Assembly: GCA_964397855.1 (NCBI GenBank)
Contig: CAYNKQ010000001.1
Location: forward strand, 62,001-126,000
Source of the DNA: UBA7683 sp964397855
GTDB lineage: Bacteria; Patescibacteriota; Saccharimonadia; Saccharimonadales; UBA7683
Direction of reading: 5' to 3'
DNA length: 64,000 nt
Part shown: piece after piece, positions 1 to 7,804 of the stretch
Layout: each line of letters starts with the position of its first letter
Numbering within the stretch: the first letter of the stretch is position 1
Program-made: the position numbers and the translations under genes
The notes under the pieces: model-generated
Told to the model about the DNA's origin: nothing
Database searches by the model: none
What the model saw: the letters and a program-made list of their open reading frames with translations, nothing else

Positions 1-412
1 CAATTTCTGCACTAACTCCGTGAGTAGTTGGGTTAAACCCGTGCAGTTCACAAAATCTTTGAAAATTCGAATACTCGAATCCATCTAGCCATCGTTCATA
101 TTCGTACTCTCGATGGGCAGGATCAGTCTTGTACCAATCTCCATAGAGTAGCTGGTCATTTCCGTGTACTTCAAAGTAGTCTAGTTGCTGGCTTCTGTAT
201 CGATTTTCTAGACTTCGACTTTTTATGACACCTGCTTTCGTTAGTGTTTCTAGCGCGCGGTCTTCGTCCCATACATTCTGCAGGTTTACTTCAGTAGACA
301 AGGCCTCTTCCCAATCAAAGCGCCATCTTCTGTCCTCGAAATCGTGACCTTCAAGAAATAATTCATTCAGTTTAAATAAAACTCGATTAATCCAGGTTGT
401 ATTATTTGCCAT
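1..412 (-). CDS. Hypothetical protein, N-terminal 137 residues (runs off the window)
   Basis: An open frame on the minus strand runs from an ATG at 412 to the window edge without a stop. The visible protein is hydrophilic and rich in aromatic and acidic residues (starts MANNTTWINRV; contains YEYERWLDGFEY), with no signal peptide or membrane segment, so it is probably cytosolic. I do not recognise the family. The start is supported by a perfect TATAAT (complement of 422-427) ending 9 nt before the ATG, the leaderless layout used by many genes in this window. The C-terminus lies outside, so function cannot be judged. Confidence 0.6.
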   Translation of the reverse strand, partial: MANNTTWINRVLFKLNELFLEGHDFEDRRWRFDWEEALSTEVNLQNVWDEDRALETLTKAGVIKSRSLENRYRSQQLDYFEVHGNDQLLYGDWYKTDPAHREYEYERWLDGFEYSNFQRFCELHGFNPTTHGVSAEI

Positions 413-421
413 TCCGCAGAC

Positions 422-427
422 ATTATA
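422..427 (-). promoter_or_regulatory. -10 element for the leaderless gene ending at 412
   Basis: TATAAT on the minus strand, 9 nt before the ATG at 412. No Shine-Dalgarno sequence lies between, so the transcript would begin at or within a few bases of the start codon. Confidence 0.5.
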
Positions 428-483
428 CCCTGATGTAGCTAAACCTACTATCAATCTGTGGCAATGGGTTTTATAATCAGAGA

Positions 484-588
484 GTCTAAATCAACAAGAA
501 GAACAAACCTTCGTGGTTCTTTGATTGCTTCCAGTAATGGGCAGCCAGTCGAAATCAGTAGGAAGCAATTCTTGTTGTTGGTTTAGAC
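484..588. repeat. 105-bp imperfect palindrome with attC-like layout
   Basis: The outer arms 484-503 and 569-588 are near-perfect inverted repeats (GTCTAAATCAACAAGAAGAA against the complement of TTCTTGTTGTTGGTTTAGAC). An inner pair (GATTGCTTCC at 523-532 and GGAAGCAATTC at 561-571) continues the stem, leaving a central loop of about 28 nt. This nested, bulged symmetry and length resemble integron attC sites, but the end boxes are not canonical RYYYAAC/GTTRRRY. It fills most of the gap between two divergent genes. Function unknown. Confidence 0.5.
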
Positions 589-647
589 ACCTTAGATTGG
601 CTGTCCTTTTTTAGTGTCAGCATGAATAATTTACAAAAGGAGTATTT

Positions 648-950
648 ATGAAGTTCGTATATTTTGGCCTAATTCCGTTTCTTCTTACAGCCTGGTTTGT
701 GTACAGGGAGCATTACAAGGTAGATTCAGGACCTGACCCCCTTGGTAGCAAAGACTTTAGAAACACGAACTTGGTCTTTTTGTTAATTGCTACCTGTTTC
801 TATATGTGGCGGTTTAGTTTGGGAGCAGGTTTACTCACGGGGTTCGCGGTTTTACTTGCCAGATATTTTTGGGGTAGCGCTATTAAGACAATTAAAAGGC
901 ATGAATCTACCAACCAAGCTCCGAGAGTCAACAAGAAAGGGAATAGATGA
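648..950 (+). CDS. Small membrane protein, 100 residues
   Basis: Two hydrophobic stretches are visible, residues 4-18 (FGLIPFLLTAWFVY) and about 42-72 (LVFLLIATCFYMW and GLLTGFAVLLARYF), followed by a basic C-terminal tail, so this is a small inner-membrane protein. The start is fixed by AAAGGAG a few bases before the ATG, so unlike many neighbours it has a leader. Its stop overlaps the start of a possible 23-residue peptide (ATGA). Family and function not recognised. Confidence 0.6.
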   Translation: MKFVYFGLIPFLLTAWFVYREHYKVDSGPDPLGSKDFRNTNLVFLLIATCFYMWRFSLGAGLLTGFAVLLARYFWGSAIKTIKRHESTNQAPRVNKKGNR

Positions 951-1018
951 TCTTCACTTTTTTGTTTATTTTGTTCACGCTTGTGGTTGTAAACGCCTTT
1001 CGCGATCGCAAGAAATAG
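947..1018 (+). CDS. Possible 23-residue membrane peptide, translationally coupled
   Basis: ATGATC begins inside the stop codon of the preceding gene (ATGA overlap) with AAAGGG just upstream. The peptide reads MIFTFLFILFTLVVVNAF followed by a basic RDRKK tail: one transmembrane segment with a positively charged end. Length and composition fit a small membrane regulator or a type I toxin-like peptide, but nothing beyond hydrophobicity supports a role. It could be chance. Confidence 0.35.
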   Translation: MIFTFLFILFTLVVVNAFRDRKK

Positions 1019-1049
1019 CTTCCTGCTGGGGGTATCTTTTACTCTTATA

Positions 1050-1083
1050 AACCCCATATGGGAACCCAAAAATAAATGGGGTT
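1050..1083. terminator. Possible hairpin downstream of the small membrane genes
   Basis: AACCCCAT (1050-1057) and ATGGGGTT (1076-1083) form an 8-bp perfect stem with an 18-nt loop. There is no T-run after it, so intrinsic termination is uncertain. The rest of the gap to 1351 shows no gene or clear element. Confidence 0.3.
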
Positions 1084-1351
1084 GGTGCTAACGCGCGCTT
1101 TAAAGTTGCCTGCATTTTAGATTGATCTCTACTCGCTACGCTCATTCTATGAGCTGCGAGGTGGTGTATATATAAAACCTGCCTGGGCTACTGTTAGGTG
1201 CCTGATATTTTTACGGCATAAGCATTTAAGCATCAACTGACATTTATACAACGTTGATATACAAAGCAGGGCAGCGGAGTTATAATCAGCTAAGCAATGT
1301 AAGTACTGGCCCAGCCTTTCCACTTACAGGCTTATTAACAAGGCTGCACAC

Positions 1352-2032
1352 TCACTGGGAGTTCAAGGGTTGGATGTAGCTTGCTTCGTCAGACCGTGAA
1401 CTATTCACGTCCCTGCTCACCTCAACTATGTTTAACATTCCGTCTTTGTAAGGTTTCATCAGCTGTGATATTGCATCTGGTTCATCAAGCGAAGGCTCTA
1501 GCCATAAAGACGTATCGTCCGGCTGCAAAATTACGGGCATCCTATCATGGACTTTGCTCATTTCTTTATTTGGTTCTGTGGTGATGATTGAATAAGTACC
1601 CCAGTCATGACCTTCTGCATCTTTCCAGTGGCCGTACACGCCAGCAAATGCAAACAGTTCCTGATCCTTCGGCTGTATAAAGAATGGTTGTTTGTCACCC
1701 TTGGCACCCTTCCACTCATAGAAGCCGTTCGAGGGCACTAAGCACCTTTGAAACTTAATAGCTTTACTCCAAGACCTTTTTTCAAACACACCCTCTGCAC
1801 GAGTGTTAAACATCTTGTATTTGAACATATCTTTAGAGTCTTTCATCCAAGGGGTCATGAAGCCCCACTTCATTTGCTCAACATGATTGCCGCCATCCTT
1901 CTGAAGGATGATAGGCACCAGTTGACTCGGTGCTATGTTGTAACGTTCTTTGAACCCAGCAACTTCTTTCTCGGGCACCTTGAACAGGTGGGGTATTTTA
2001 CCTGTTTGATATAGGGTATAACGTCCGCACAT
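1352..2032 (-). CDS. SRAP-domain protein (YedK/HMCES family)
   Basis: The protein begins MCGRYTL; Cys2, exposed after Met removal, is the residue that SRAP proteins crosslink to abasic sites in single-stranded DNA. Further family motifs are visible: YNIAPSQ, MKWGFMTPWMKD, FNTRAEG, RCLVPSNGFYEWKG (with the active Glu) and KVHDRMPVIL (with the His). At 226 residues it has full family length. It shields abasic sites or releases the crosslink, and it sits close to a Y-family polymerase, so together they look like a lesion-tolerance set. A TACAAT (complement of 2040-2045) lies 7 nt before the ATG, so the mRNA is probably leaderless; the AGGAG further upstream is too far away to act. Confidence 0.93.
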   Translation of the reverse strand: MCGRYTLYQTGKIPHLFKVPEKEVAGFKERYNIAPSQLVPIILQKDGGNHVEQMKWGFMTPWMKDSKDMFKYKMFNTRAEGVFEKRSWSKAIKFQRCLVPSNGFYEWKGAKGDKQPFFIQPKDQELFAFAGVYGHWKDAEGHDWGTYSIITTEPNKEMSKVHDRMPVILQPDDTSLWLEPSLDEPDAISQLMKPYKDGMLNIVEVSRDVNSSRSDEASYIQPLNSQ

Positions 2033-2082
2033 ATGACATATTGTACTCCTATTAAATCTTTGGAACTTTCTTATCTCTCTAC

Positions 2083-2448
2083 TTAAACCACATCTTGGCG
2101 GATAGGGAATATCGGAGATGTGAACCTATCTTGGCTTACAGGGGTAGTTTCAGCCTCGGCGTCTAAAGCTTCGTTGCGTAAGCCGACGCATAAATCATCT
2201 AATGCAGTTGATCCTTTGACAACCATGGCCATTAGGCCCACGTAGGTACCTATTCTTGTGGGCTCCCTTCCTTCTAAGAGTTCGTTAGATAGTAATACTA
2301 CCAGTGGTTGACAGATAATTATGCCCGTCCACATATAGAAGTTCGCTCCACCCTTAGCAAGAATCTCTGCCGCTCTACCTTCCCTCCACGACTTCTCTTG
2401 TGGAAGCGCAGGCTGATCCTGTTCAATTAACACTCCTGGGTTATACAT
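2083..2448 (-). CDS. Hypothetical protein with one hydrophobic segment
   Basis: The frame could start at 2493, but the ATG at 2448 (MYNPGVLIEQ) is preceded at exactly 6 nt by TATAGT (complement of 2455-2460), the leaderless arrangement seen throughout the window, giving 121 residues. A moderately hydrophobic stretch (YMWTGIIICQPLVVLL) lies near residues 38-53; the C-terminal half is soluble. I do not recognise the family. The longer start would add an artificial hydrophobic N-terminus and would overlap the divergent gene's promoter. Confidence 0.5.
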   Translation of the reverse strand: MYNPGVLIEQDQPALPQEKSWREGRAAEILAKGGANFYMWTGIIICQPLVVLLSNELLEGREPTRIGTYVGLMAMVVKGSTALDDLCVGLRNEALDAEAETTPVSQDRFTSPIFPIRQDVV

Positions 2449-2491
2449 AACATAACTATAGCATAAATATAATAATAAAGCAAGGACAATC

Positions 2492-2752
2492 ATGTACGAA
2501 CTTATAAATGAACCAGTAGATATGATCGCTATTTTTGGTAAATCATTCCACGACCTTAAGCCTTATCGTTTTCGTTGGGCCGACAAAGAGTACCTGATTA
2601 CTAAAATTGGATATAAGCACAAAACTAAAGAAGGAAAGAAGGTAATCCATGTTTTCTCGGTAACCGACGGAGTTAACTTCTTCGAGCTCCGTTTCGATGC
2701 AGACGACATAGGCTGGGTACTTGGGAGGACCTGGGATGGCGAAGCCAATTAA
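2492..2752 (+). CDS. Small DUF6504-like protein, polymerase neighbour
   Basis: This 86-residue protein has a compact beta-rich pattern (KPYRFRWADKEYLITKIGYK, later VTDGVNFFELRFD and a final IGWVLGRTWDGE) resembling DUF6504, which is often encoded next to ImuB/DinB-type polymerases in actinobacteria. Its 3' end overlaps the polymerase gene by 17 bases, so the two are co-transcribed and probably coupled. AAGGA before the ATG and a TATAAT at 2469-2474 give a normal leadered start. A role as polymerase accessory factor is inference from context. Confidence 0.65.
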   Translation: MYELINEPVDMIAIFGKSFHDLKPYRFRWADKEYLITKIGYKHKTKEGKKVIHVFSVTDGVNFFELRFDADDIGWVLGRTWDGEAN

Positions 2753-4016
2753 TCCCTACGGCTTAGGCTTAAACACTGAAGATCCTCGCATGATGCACAT
2801 AGATATGAATAGCTGTTTCGCAAGTGTGGAGCAGCAAGCTAATCCGCTCCTGCGCGGTCGTCCGGTCGCGGTTTCGGCGTACGATTCACCTGGAGCAATA
2901 ATCATCGCACCATCAATAGAGGCAAAGGCTATGGGTATTAAGCTTGGAATGACAAACGCAGAAGGCAAAGGTATATGTCCTGATCTGGTGGTCCTCACGC
3001 CCGATCCTATGAAGTATCGTGACGCAAATATTCGCTTCAGAAACATATTTCAAAGTTATACCGATAAAGTAGCCCCAAAGTCGATTGACGAGGCTGTGAT
3101 GGACTTCAGGGGGTCTCTGGCGATAAAAAATAAGACCATGATCGATATAGGGAGGGAGATCAAACAGAGAGTGAAGGTGGAGATTGGAGAGTGGATACAG
3201 GTCAACGTAGGAATTGGCACAAGTCGTTGGACTGCAAAGATGGCGGCGGGCTTGCATAAACCCAATGGCTTGGACGTGCTTACGCACAAAAACCTACTTG
3301 ATGTATACGGGCATCTACAACTGACTGACCTTACAGGAATTAGTAGACGAAACGAAGCTCGCTTAAACTCATACGGGATCTATACACCCTTAGACTTTTA
3401 TAATGCGCCCGTCGACCTACTGAAAAAACAAGTGTTTCAGTCAATCGTTGGCTACTATTGGTATGTTGAGCTTCGCGGTTGGGAAATGCATGATATCGAT
3501 ACGAGTCGCAGGTCCTTTGGCCACACCTATGCGCTAGGGAAGAAAACGGTCGACAAGGCAAAGCTAGCACCTATGCTCATGAAGCTCTGCGAGAAGACCG
3601 GCAGACGGCTTCGTAGGCATGGGTATTATGCTCAGGGTATTCACGTGTCATTCGTCTACTACGACCATACATACTGGGGTAAAGGTAGGCGGGTAAGGGC
3701 GCCGCTATATACAACACAAGATATTTTTAAACACGCAATGCTGATATTCAACATGCAGCCACATCGCAAGATCGTAACCAATTTGTTTGTGACAGTGTAC
3801 GATCTCGCCAGCAATGAATACCTCCCCAAAAGTCTGTTTGATGTTGGCAAGATGGACGTGGTTGCTCGTTCAAGGGCATTTGACGATATCAATGATCGCT
3901 ATGGCGAGTTCACGGTAATACCTGCTGCGATGTTGGATGCAAAAGACATCATTTTAGATCGCGTAGCGTTCGGTGGCGTTAAAGAACTGGAAGATCTTTA
4001 TAACAACACCTTATAG
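2736..4016 (+). CDS. Y-family DNA polymerase (DinB/UmuC/ImuB-like)
   Basis: A 426-residue protein. The catalytic core motif HIDMNSCFASVEQQANP carries the first metal-binding Asp, and KSIDEAVMDF supplies the second acidic pair. GRPVAV and the GIGTSRWTAKMAA region are typical palm/fingers segments, and TGISRRNEARLNSYGI is a helix-hairpin-helix thumb. The little-finger domain fills the rest. The start at 2736 is chosen because GGGAGG lies 8 nt upstream; a start at 2721 would remove it. The enzyme copies past DNA lesions. With the SRAP gene and the small overlapping gene it forms a mutagenesis/lesion-tolerance module like those on plasmids and in actinobacteria. Confidence 0.9.
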   Translation: MAKPINPYGLGLNTEDPRMMHIDMNSCFASVEQQANPLLRGRPVAVSAYDSPGAIIIAPSIEAKAMGIKLGMTNAEGKGICPDLVVLTPDPMKYRDANIRFRNIFQSYTDKVAPKSIDEAVMDFRGSLAIKNKTMIDIGREIKQRVKVEIGEWIQVNVGIGTSRWTAKMAAGLHKPNGLDVLTHKNLLDVYGHLQLTDLTGISRRNEARLNSYGIYTPLDFYNAPVDLLKKQVFQSIVGYYWYVELRGWEMHDIDTSRRSFGHTYALGKKTVDKAKLAPMLMKLCEKTGRRLRRHGYYAQGIHVSFVYYDHTYWGKGRRVRAPLYTTQDIFKHAMLIFNMQPHRKIVTNLFVTVYDLASNEYLPKSLFDVGKMDVVARSRAFDDINDRYGEFTVIPAAMLDAKDIILDRVAFGGVKELEDLYNNTL

Positions 4017-4049
4017 TTGCCTTCAGAAATTCAGTATATGAAGTCAGGG

Positions 4050-4793
4050 CTATTTACCAAATAACTGGTCCAACTTTCCAAGTTCCCGCTGCTGTGTGTC
4101 AGCGTCAGAGTACATCTCCGTGATCTCGGATCTCTTAACCGCGTAAATATTTTCACTTTTAGACCACTTAACCATTTGTTCTCTGCGACGCCGTGTAAAC
4201 TCTGGCTGTATTTTTGATGAGATTATTTCTATCGGAGCCCCGGTTTGTGTCGCCAAGCTTCTTGAGGTTTGAGCGTAGTTCTGAGATATCTCTTCCAGAA
4301 TCTGACGATGAGTAGACTCGTAGACAATCACATCCATATCGATATTATCAAGGGGATTGCTGGACTTTAGCTTACGCTTTAGGTCTTCAAGATCCGCCTG
4401 AATACTAGGCAGAAACTCGTGAAGAGGTTTACTCGGTTGGCCGTGGTGAGTTTGTTTGTATTCAGGAAAAGCGTCTTCTTGAGCTCCTCGGTAATATGCA
4501 GTGAGATTTCTATTTTTCTCGAAAAGGAAAAAATCCTCTGCATGTGTTTGGTCTGGTTTCATGTAGCGTATGCCAACGCCTATGGATTCGTTCTCAGTAG
4601 AGGTTGGGTAGGAAATGGTAATCTCGACCTTTATACCAGTTTTGCGATCAATTACTATGCCGTAGCTGTTTAAAAGTTCACCGATTTTGTAGCCCCAAGG
4701 ATTCAGGAGCCCGCCTTGAGCCGCATCTACAATTACTTTAACTTCATCGTAAGCCTTTGAAGAGTCCTTAATAACTTTGCCAGGTTTACTCAT
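4050..4793 (-). CDS. Unknown partner of the TIR-like gene
   Basis: A soluble 247-residue protein, family not recognised. The N-terminal half alternates short beta-type stretches (VKVEITISYP, IGVGIRYMKP); the middle is predicted helical (PSIQADLEDLKRKLKSS) and the C-terminus is basic, then acidic (RRRREQMVKWSKSE). It follows the TIR-like gene with an 8-base overlap on the same strand, so both are made together. In defence islands such pairs are typically sensor plus effector; a sensing or regulatory role here is inference only. Confidence 0.6.
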   Translation of the reverse strand: MSKPGKVIKDSSKAYDEVKVIVDAAQGGLLNPWGYKIGELLNSYGIVIDRKTGIKVEITISYPTSTENESIGVGIRYMKPDQTHAEDFFLFEKNRNLTAYYRGAQEDAFPEYKQTHHGQPSKPLHEFLPSIQADLEDLKRKLKSSNPLDNIDMDVIVYESTHRQILEEISQNYAQTSRSLATQTGAPIEIISSKIQPEFTRRRREQMVKWSKSENIYAVKRSEITEMYSDADTQQRELGKLDQLFGK

Positions 4794-5595
4794 CGTTAGT
4801 TTTAAGCATTTTGATTATGTCAAAGCCCTTTTTTGCTAAAGTATAGTTCGGAGTACCTCTGCTACTAACTGCCAGCTTTAAGATGTTCTGCTGCACAAGA
4901 TCATCCATATTGGCCACAACTTCTTGGGTACTGTATCGCTTAATTTGGTTGTGAATTTCTTCTTTAACTTGACCAGCCATCATTAGGTCGGAGCCACCCA
5001 TGTGAACAGACACCATTATTCTTTTTTCATCTTCCATAGCCGCGAACGCTCGCATGATCACAAGCTGTATATCATCTAAAGACTTCTCAACTTTATCAAT
5101 ATCTTGTTCGTCTAAGCTGTTTAGGTGGGCAGTTAGGGCGCCGACAAGCTTCTCTTTTAACTTAGATCCATTCTTGTCATCTTTTTCAATTGAAAACTGA
5201 AGTACTCTATGGTGGGAGATATCAAAGGGTAAGTCCTTCGGATCGCCAAGATCAGCGTTAAAGAGCATCACGACATTATGTTCTGAGTGCTTTGCAATAG
5301 CATACCCAAGTTCGAACATCACATTTTGGTTAACTAGCTTAGCTCCAGAAGTTGATAAATCAACCATAGAAACGTCGGCTACGAATATTCCACAGTTATC
5401 AATTTTATCCTTGATCGTGGTCGCAATATTGGGAGAGCCGACTGATCCTTGTGTGTCTCTATCAAGTCTTGGGGACTTTTCTAAAATATTTTTTCCCGCG
5501 AGCTCAGTAATAGAATTACTCAATGCTTTGCTTATAAAGCCCTTGGTTTTTTGATTGTTGCTTTGCCATGAGTAAAATATAGAGACACTTTCCAT
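4786..5595 (-). CDS. TIR-like nucleotide-binding domain protein, putative defence effector
   Basis: A 269-residue protein. The N-terminal domain (about 1-160) starts SIFYSWQSNNQKTKGFI and continues with GSPNIATTIKDKID, CGIFVADVSMV and NQNVMFELGYAIAKH. This pattern belongs to the TIR-like 'FYSWQS' family found in prokaryotic antiviral loci, where the invariant Glu of the FELGYA segment aligns with the catalytic Glu of NAD-cleaving TIR domains. The C-terminal part (about 175-269) looks like a winged-helix or sensor domain. TATACT (complement of 5602-5607) lies exactly 6 nt before the ATG, so the mRNA is leaderless. Membership in a two-gene abortive-infection type system is inferred from the overlap with the downstream gene. 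Confidence 0.7.
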   Translation of the reverse strand: MESVSIFYSWQSNNQKTKGFISKALSNSITELAGKNILEKSPRLDRDTQGSVGSPNIATTIKDKIDNCGIFVADVSMVDLSTSGAKLVNQNVMFELGYAIAKHSEHNVVMLFNADLGDPKDLPFDISHHRVLQFSIEKDDKNGSKLKEKLVGALTAHLNSLDEQDIDKVEKSLDDIQLVIMRAFAAMEDEKRIMVSVHMGGSDLMMAGQVKEEIHNQIKRYSTQEVVANMDDLVQQNILKLAVSSRGTPNYTLAKKGFDIIKMLKTNDE

Positions 5596-5690
5596 AATTT
5601 AAGTATATCTCATTGAGAACGCGAACAGACAACCCCTGGGTTTAAGTCGATTATGTAAACCGAAGGTAAAACCCCGCGATCTCTATAGGG

Positions 5691-5960
5691 ATGAGTGTTA
5701 ATAATAAAACCAAGGGTGGTAAGATGTTAGAAATTAGTAAAGTGCGAAGCCTCTTGACCAACGAAACAAATGGAATGTCCAATAAGCAGATTGGCGCGGT
5801 CTTAAACAGATTGGGTGATCTGCCTGAAGATGAGCTTTCGGCTGCTTGGAAGAGAGAGGTAGACCGTCATTATATAGAGTTGGCTTCCTTTCTGTATGAT
5901 CGTTTCAAAAGTGCTTCTAAAGTTAACAGTTGTAAAACTGACGTCAAGATTCTTGAATAG
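5691..5960 (+). CDS. Small hypothetical protein
   Basis: At most 89 residues, soluble, mainly helical (NKQIGAVLNRLGDLPEDELSAAW). Two starts are possible: ATG 5691 or ATG 5724, the latter preceded by AAGGGTGG. No membrane segment, no family recognised. It is divergent from the TIR-like operon and could be a small regulator of it, but nothing in the sequence shows DNA binding. Confidence 0.45.
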   Translation: MSVNNKTKGGKMLEISKVRSLLTNETNGMSNKQIGAVLNRLGDLPEDELSAAWKREVDRHYIELASFLYDRFKSASKVNSCKTDVKILE

Positions 5961-6156
5961 AATCGAAAATTAACCTATAGTGGTATGTAGACATCATGCA
6001 TGAAAGGCGAATATGCGTGACAGAGCGGGTACATTTATAAAATACTAAACCGCCTAGTATGCGGTTACTTTTAGTCTCTATAACTTATGAATCGAGATTT
6101 TGAGTAGTTGCATATGCACTACATTTCAAACGCAAGTTTGATCGCGTAAACAACAA

Positions 6157-6192
6157 AGGAACCCTGATCATTTTGACCAGGGTTCGTTTGTT
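6157..6192 (-). terminator. Intrinsic terminator candidate downstream of the SinR/Cas2-like gene
   Basis: GAACCCTG and CAGGGTTC form an 8-bp perfect stem with an 11-nt loop, followed on the minus strand by a T-rich stretch. It lies just past the stop of the gene ending at 6225. The interval 5961-6156 shows only a short TCAAAC/GTTTGA hairpin near 6125 and no gene. Confidence 0.55.
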
Positions 6193-6224
6193 TCAAGGCG
6201 CTCACGATCGCCTTTGCTTTTATG

Positions 6225-6509
6225 CTACCAAGTTCGTGTTGGTGAATTCAACCAAGTTGCTGAGTCACTATCAATGTTCCAAGAAGACCATGTCCGTGGA
6301 TAAATCCGAGTGACTAAGTACTCATCGTTCGGGTCACCTGCGCTCGAGAGCTTGTCCCGCCAATAACCTGCCGAGCTGGCAGAGTCGATAAGCCAAACTG
6401 AGCCTTGAGGGTGCGTGTACTTACCAATTCCAACGCTTTTAATCGCAGCGATAACGTCGTCGTAATCTCTGCCGGGGTTGTGTAAATCGTAACTAACTGT
6501 GTAAACCAT
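6225..6509 (-). CDS. SinR/Cas2-fold-like small protein
   Basis: A 94-residue protein starting MVYTVSYDLHNPGRDYDD. The pattern of a beta strand, YDL, then a helix (DVIAAIKSVG) and 'SVWLIDS' matches the ferredoxin-like SinR-type family, related in fold to Cas2 and VapD. A start at 6509 is preferred over 6551 because AAAGGA lies 10 nt before it. There are no cas genes nearby, so a CRISPR adaptation role is unlikely. The family's activity is not well defined, and no toxin or antitoxin partner is adjacent. Confidence 0.6.
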   Translation of the reverse strand: MVYTVSYDLHNPGRDYDDVIAAIKSVGIGKYTHPQGSVWLIDSASSAGYWRDKLSSAGDPNDEYLVTRIYPRTWSSWNIDSDSATWLNSPTRTW

Positions 6510-6737
6510 AATGGATAGTTCCTTTATATTGTTAATGTTCTTTGCCAACACAAACAGAACTGTCGTGAGTCAGTTGATGAACTAGAGGCCAAGCGGTGGT
6601 CGGTGATTTTATGTTCGCGTAAACATGTTATGAGCCGAAAACCGCAAAGCTTTTCTAGGTGTTGGTTGGGCAGCTCCTTCTATACCCCAGAGTACCCTCT
6701 GTTAATAAAAGAAGTCTACACCACTCGAGGGACGTAG

Positions 6738-6980
6738 GTGCCCCCTTGCGTGGGCTACTACTCCGTGGGAGTTGTTGGTACTTCTACCTACTGCTCCCCC
6801 GAGTGCTATAGACTTAATGTCTGCAAGGATGACGGTGTACCAATACCGTATTTTTACACAGCCTCTCTCAAGGCTGATACATTTATTATACCAGAATCCG
6901 CTTACGGCTGGAAGCTTTTAGGCCAGTTTATTGTGAAAAATACTAAGAAACGTGCTGCCTGCGAGATGCTAACAGATTAA
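6738..6980 (+). CDS. Doubtful 80-codon open frame in a long intergenic stretch
   Basis: A GTG-initiated frame with high Cys/Tyr/Pro content at its start and a more protein-like end (PESAYGWKLLGQFIVKNTKK). There is no ribosome binding site and no -10 at the usual distance. It lies in an otherwise empty 700-base stretch (6552-7268) that also holds one copy of the interspersed repeat. I include it because the second half reads like a real protein remnant; it may be a degraded gene. Confidence 0.2.
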   Translation: MPPCVGYYSVGVVGTSTYCSPECYRLNVCKDDGVPIPYFYTASLKADTFIIPESAYGWKLLGQFIVKNTKKRAACEMLTD

Positions 6981-7036
6981 GCGTGAATGCTGTTCAATTT
7001 CACGACCAGTCTTAAGCCACTAACCGTTTCGAACTA

Positions 7037-7140
7037 AGGTTATAACTTCCTCTATCGTGGGGAGCCAAGCCATGTTAGATGAAGTCAGAACTGTGAAAAT
7101 GGTTCTGACTTTTTGTATACCCAAAATAGAACTGAAACCG
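7037..7140 (+). repeat. Interspersed element copy 1, with terminator-like hairpin
   Basis: Begins AGGTTATAACTTCCTCTATC, then GGAGCCAAGC. It contains AAGTCAGAAC (7082-7091) paired with GTTCTGACTT (7102-7111) followed by TTTTT, and ends TATACCCAAAATAGAACTG then AAACCG. The end region is imperfectly complementary to the start, so the whole unit can fold on itself. It is closely related to the copy at 8081. Confidence 0.7.
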
Positions 7141-7268
7141 CAACAAAGATCGTTGTTCTGTCACAAAAGACAATCCTGCCTTAACGCCCAAGTTAATATC
7201 TACTGTGTATGCTTTGATGTCCGACATCACTGCGTCCTAGACACTAGCCAGGTTGTCTGGCGAGCAGG

Positions 7269-7757
7269 TTATACGGAAAAAATATTGCCTGCTATTATAC
7301 CTATAGCTGTTGCGATACCACCAATTAGTAGTACCTCCACGGCACTCCTAATTGGTGGAACTCTAACTATTTTACCTTTTGCATAACCGAGTACGAGTAG
7401 GCAGCTTAAGGCCGCAACAATCGCGACATCTCTTGAATAGCTCATGGGGAAAATGATGATCGCCAAAAGTGGCACCAAGCCAGCCAGAAAGTATGCTCCG
7501 AACATTATTAAACCGCTGATTACCGGTACTCTGAATGAGTCACTTCGATCTAGCTGATGTGCGGACTTAGAGCTCAAGTATTGACCAGATCCCATCGAAA
7601 GAGCCTCGACTAATATTGTGACAACACCGGCCAATACAACCACCTGCTTATTGCCTGTACCGGTACTAATGCCAACAATAACGCCAGTAGTCGATACAAG
7701 TGCATCGTTAAACCCGAACATAGCACTTTGTAAATATTCTTTTTGGACTTTTTTCAT
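7269..7757 (-). CDS. VIT1/CCC1-family membrane transporter
   Basis: A 162-residue multispanning membrane protein. FGFNDALVSTTGVIVGIS and VEALSMGSGQYLSSKSAHQ are hallmark segments of the VIT/CCC1 family, which moves Fe2+ or Mn2+ across membranes; the Asp, Glu and Met residues in these helices line the metal path in the family. Hydrophobic segments follow near residues 79-100, 108-123 and 140-160. It is short compared with plant VIT1 and lacks the long cytoplasmic metal-binding loop. TATACT (complement of 7764-7769) lies exactly 6 nt before the ATG, so the mRNA is leaderless, and the gene stands alone. Substrate is inferred from the family. Confidence 0.85.
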   Translation of the reverse strand: MKKVQKEYLQSAMFGFNDALVSTTGVIVGISTGTGNKQVVVLAGVVTILVEALSMGSGQYLSSKSAHQLDRSDSFRVPVISGLIMFGAYFLAGLVPLLAIIIFPMSYSRDVAIVAALSCLLVLGYAKGKIVRVPPIRSAVEVLLIGGIATAIGIIAGNIFSV

Positions 7758-7792
7758 AATCTAAGTATACCCCTTTGGGTTTATATAAATGA

Positions 7793-7798
7793 TACACT
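7793..7798 (+). promoter_or_regulatory. -10 element for the leaderless DUF5661 gene
   Basis: TACACT followed by TAGGTC and the ATG at 7805. The block ACTTAGGTCATG is identical to the one that precedes the next gene at 8228, showing that promoter plus start have been duplicated as a unit. Confidence 0.6.
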
Positions 7799-7804
7799 TA
7801 GGTC

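Noticed and set aside
6225..6509. CRISPR-Cas locus suggested by the Cas2-fold protein
   Set aside because: No cas1 or other cas gene and no regularly spaced repeat array was seen in the window.
7057..7386. 109-codon plus-strand frame over the repeat and the VIT-like gene
   Set aside because: It crosses the repeat hairpin and then runs antisense through the clear transporter gene.
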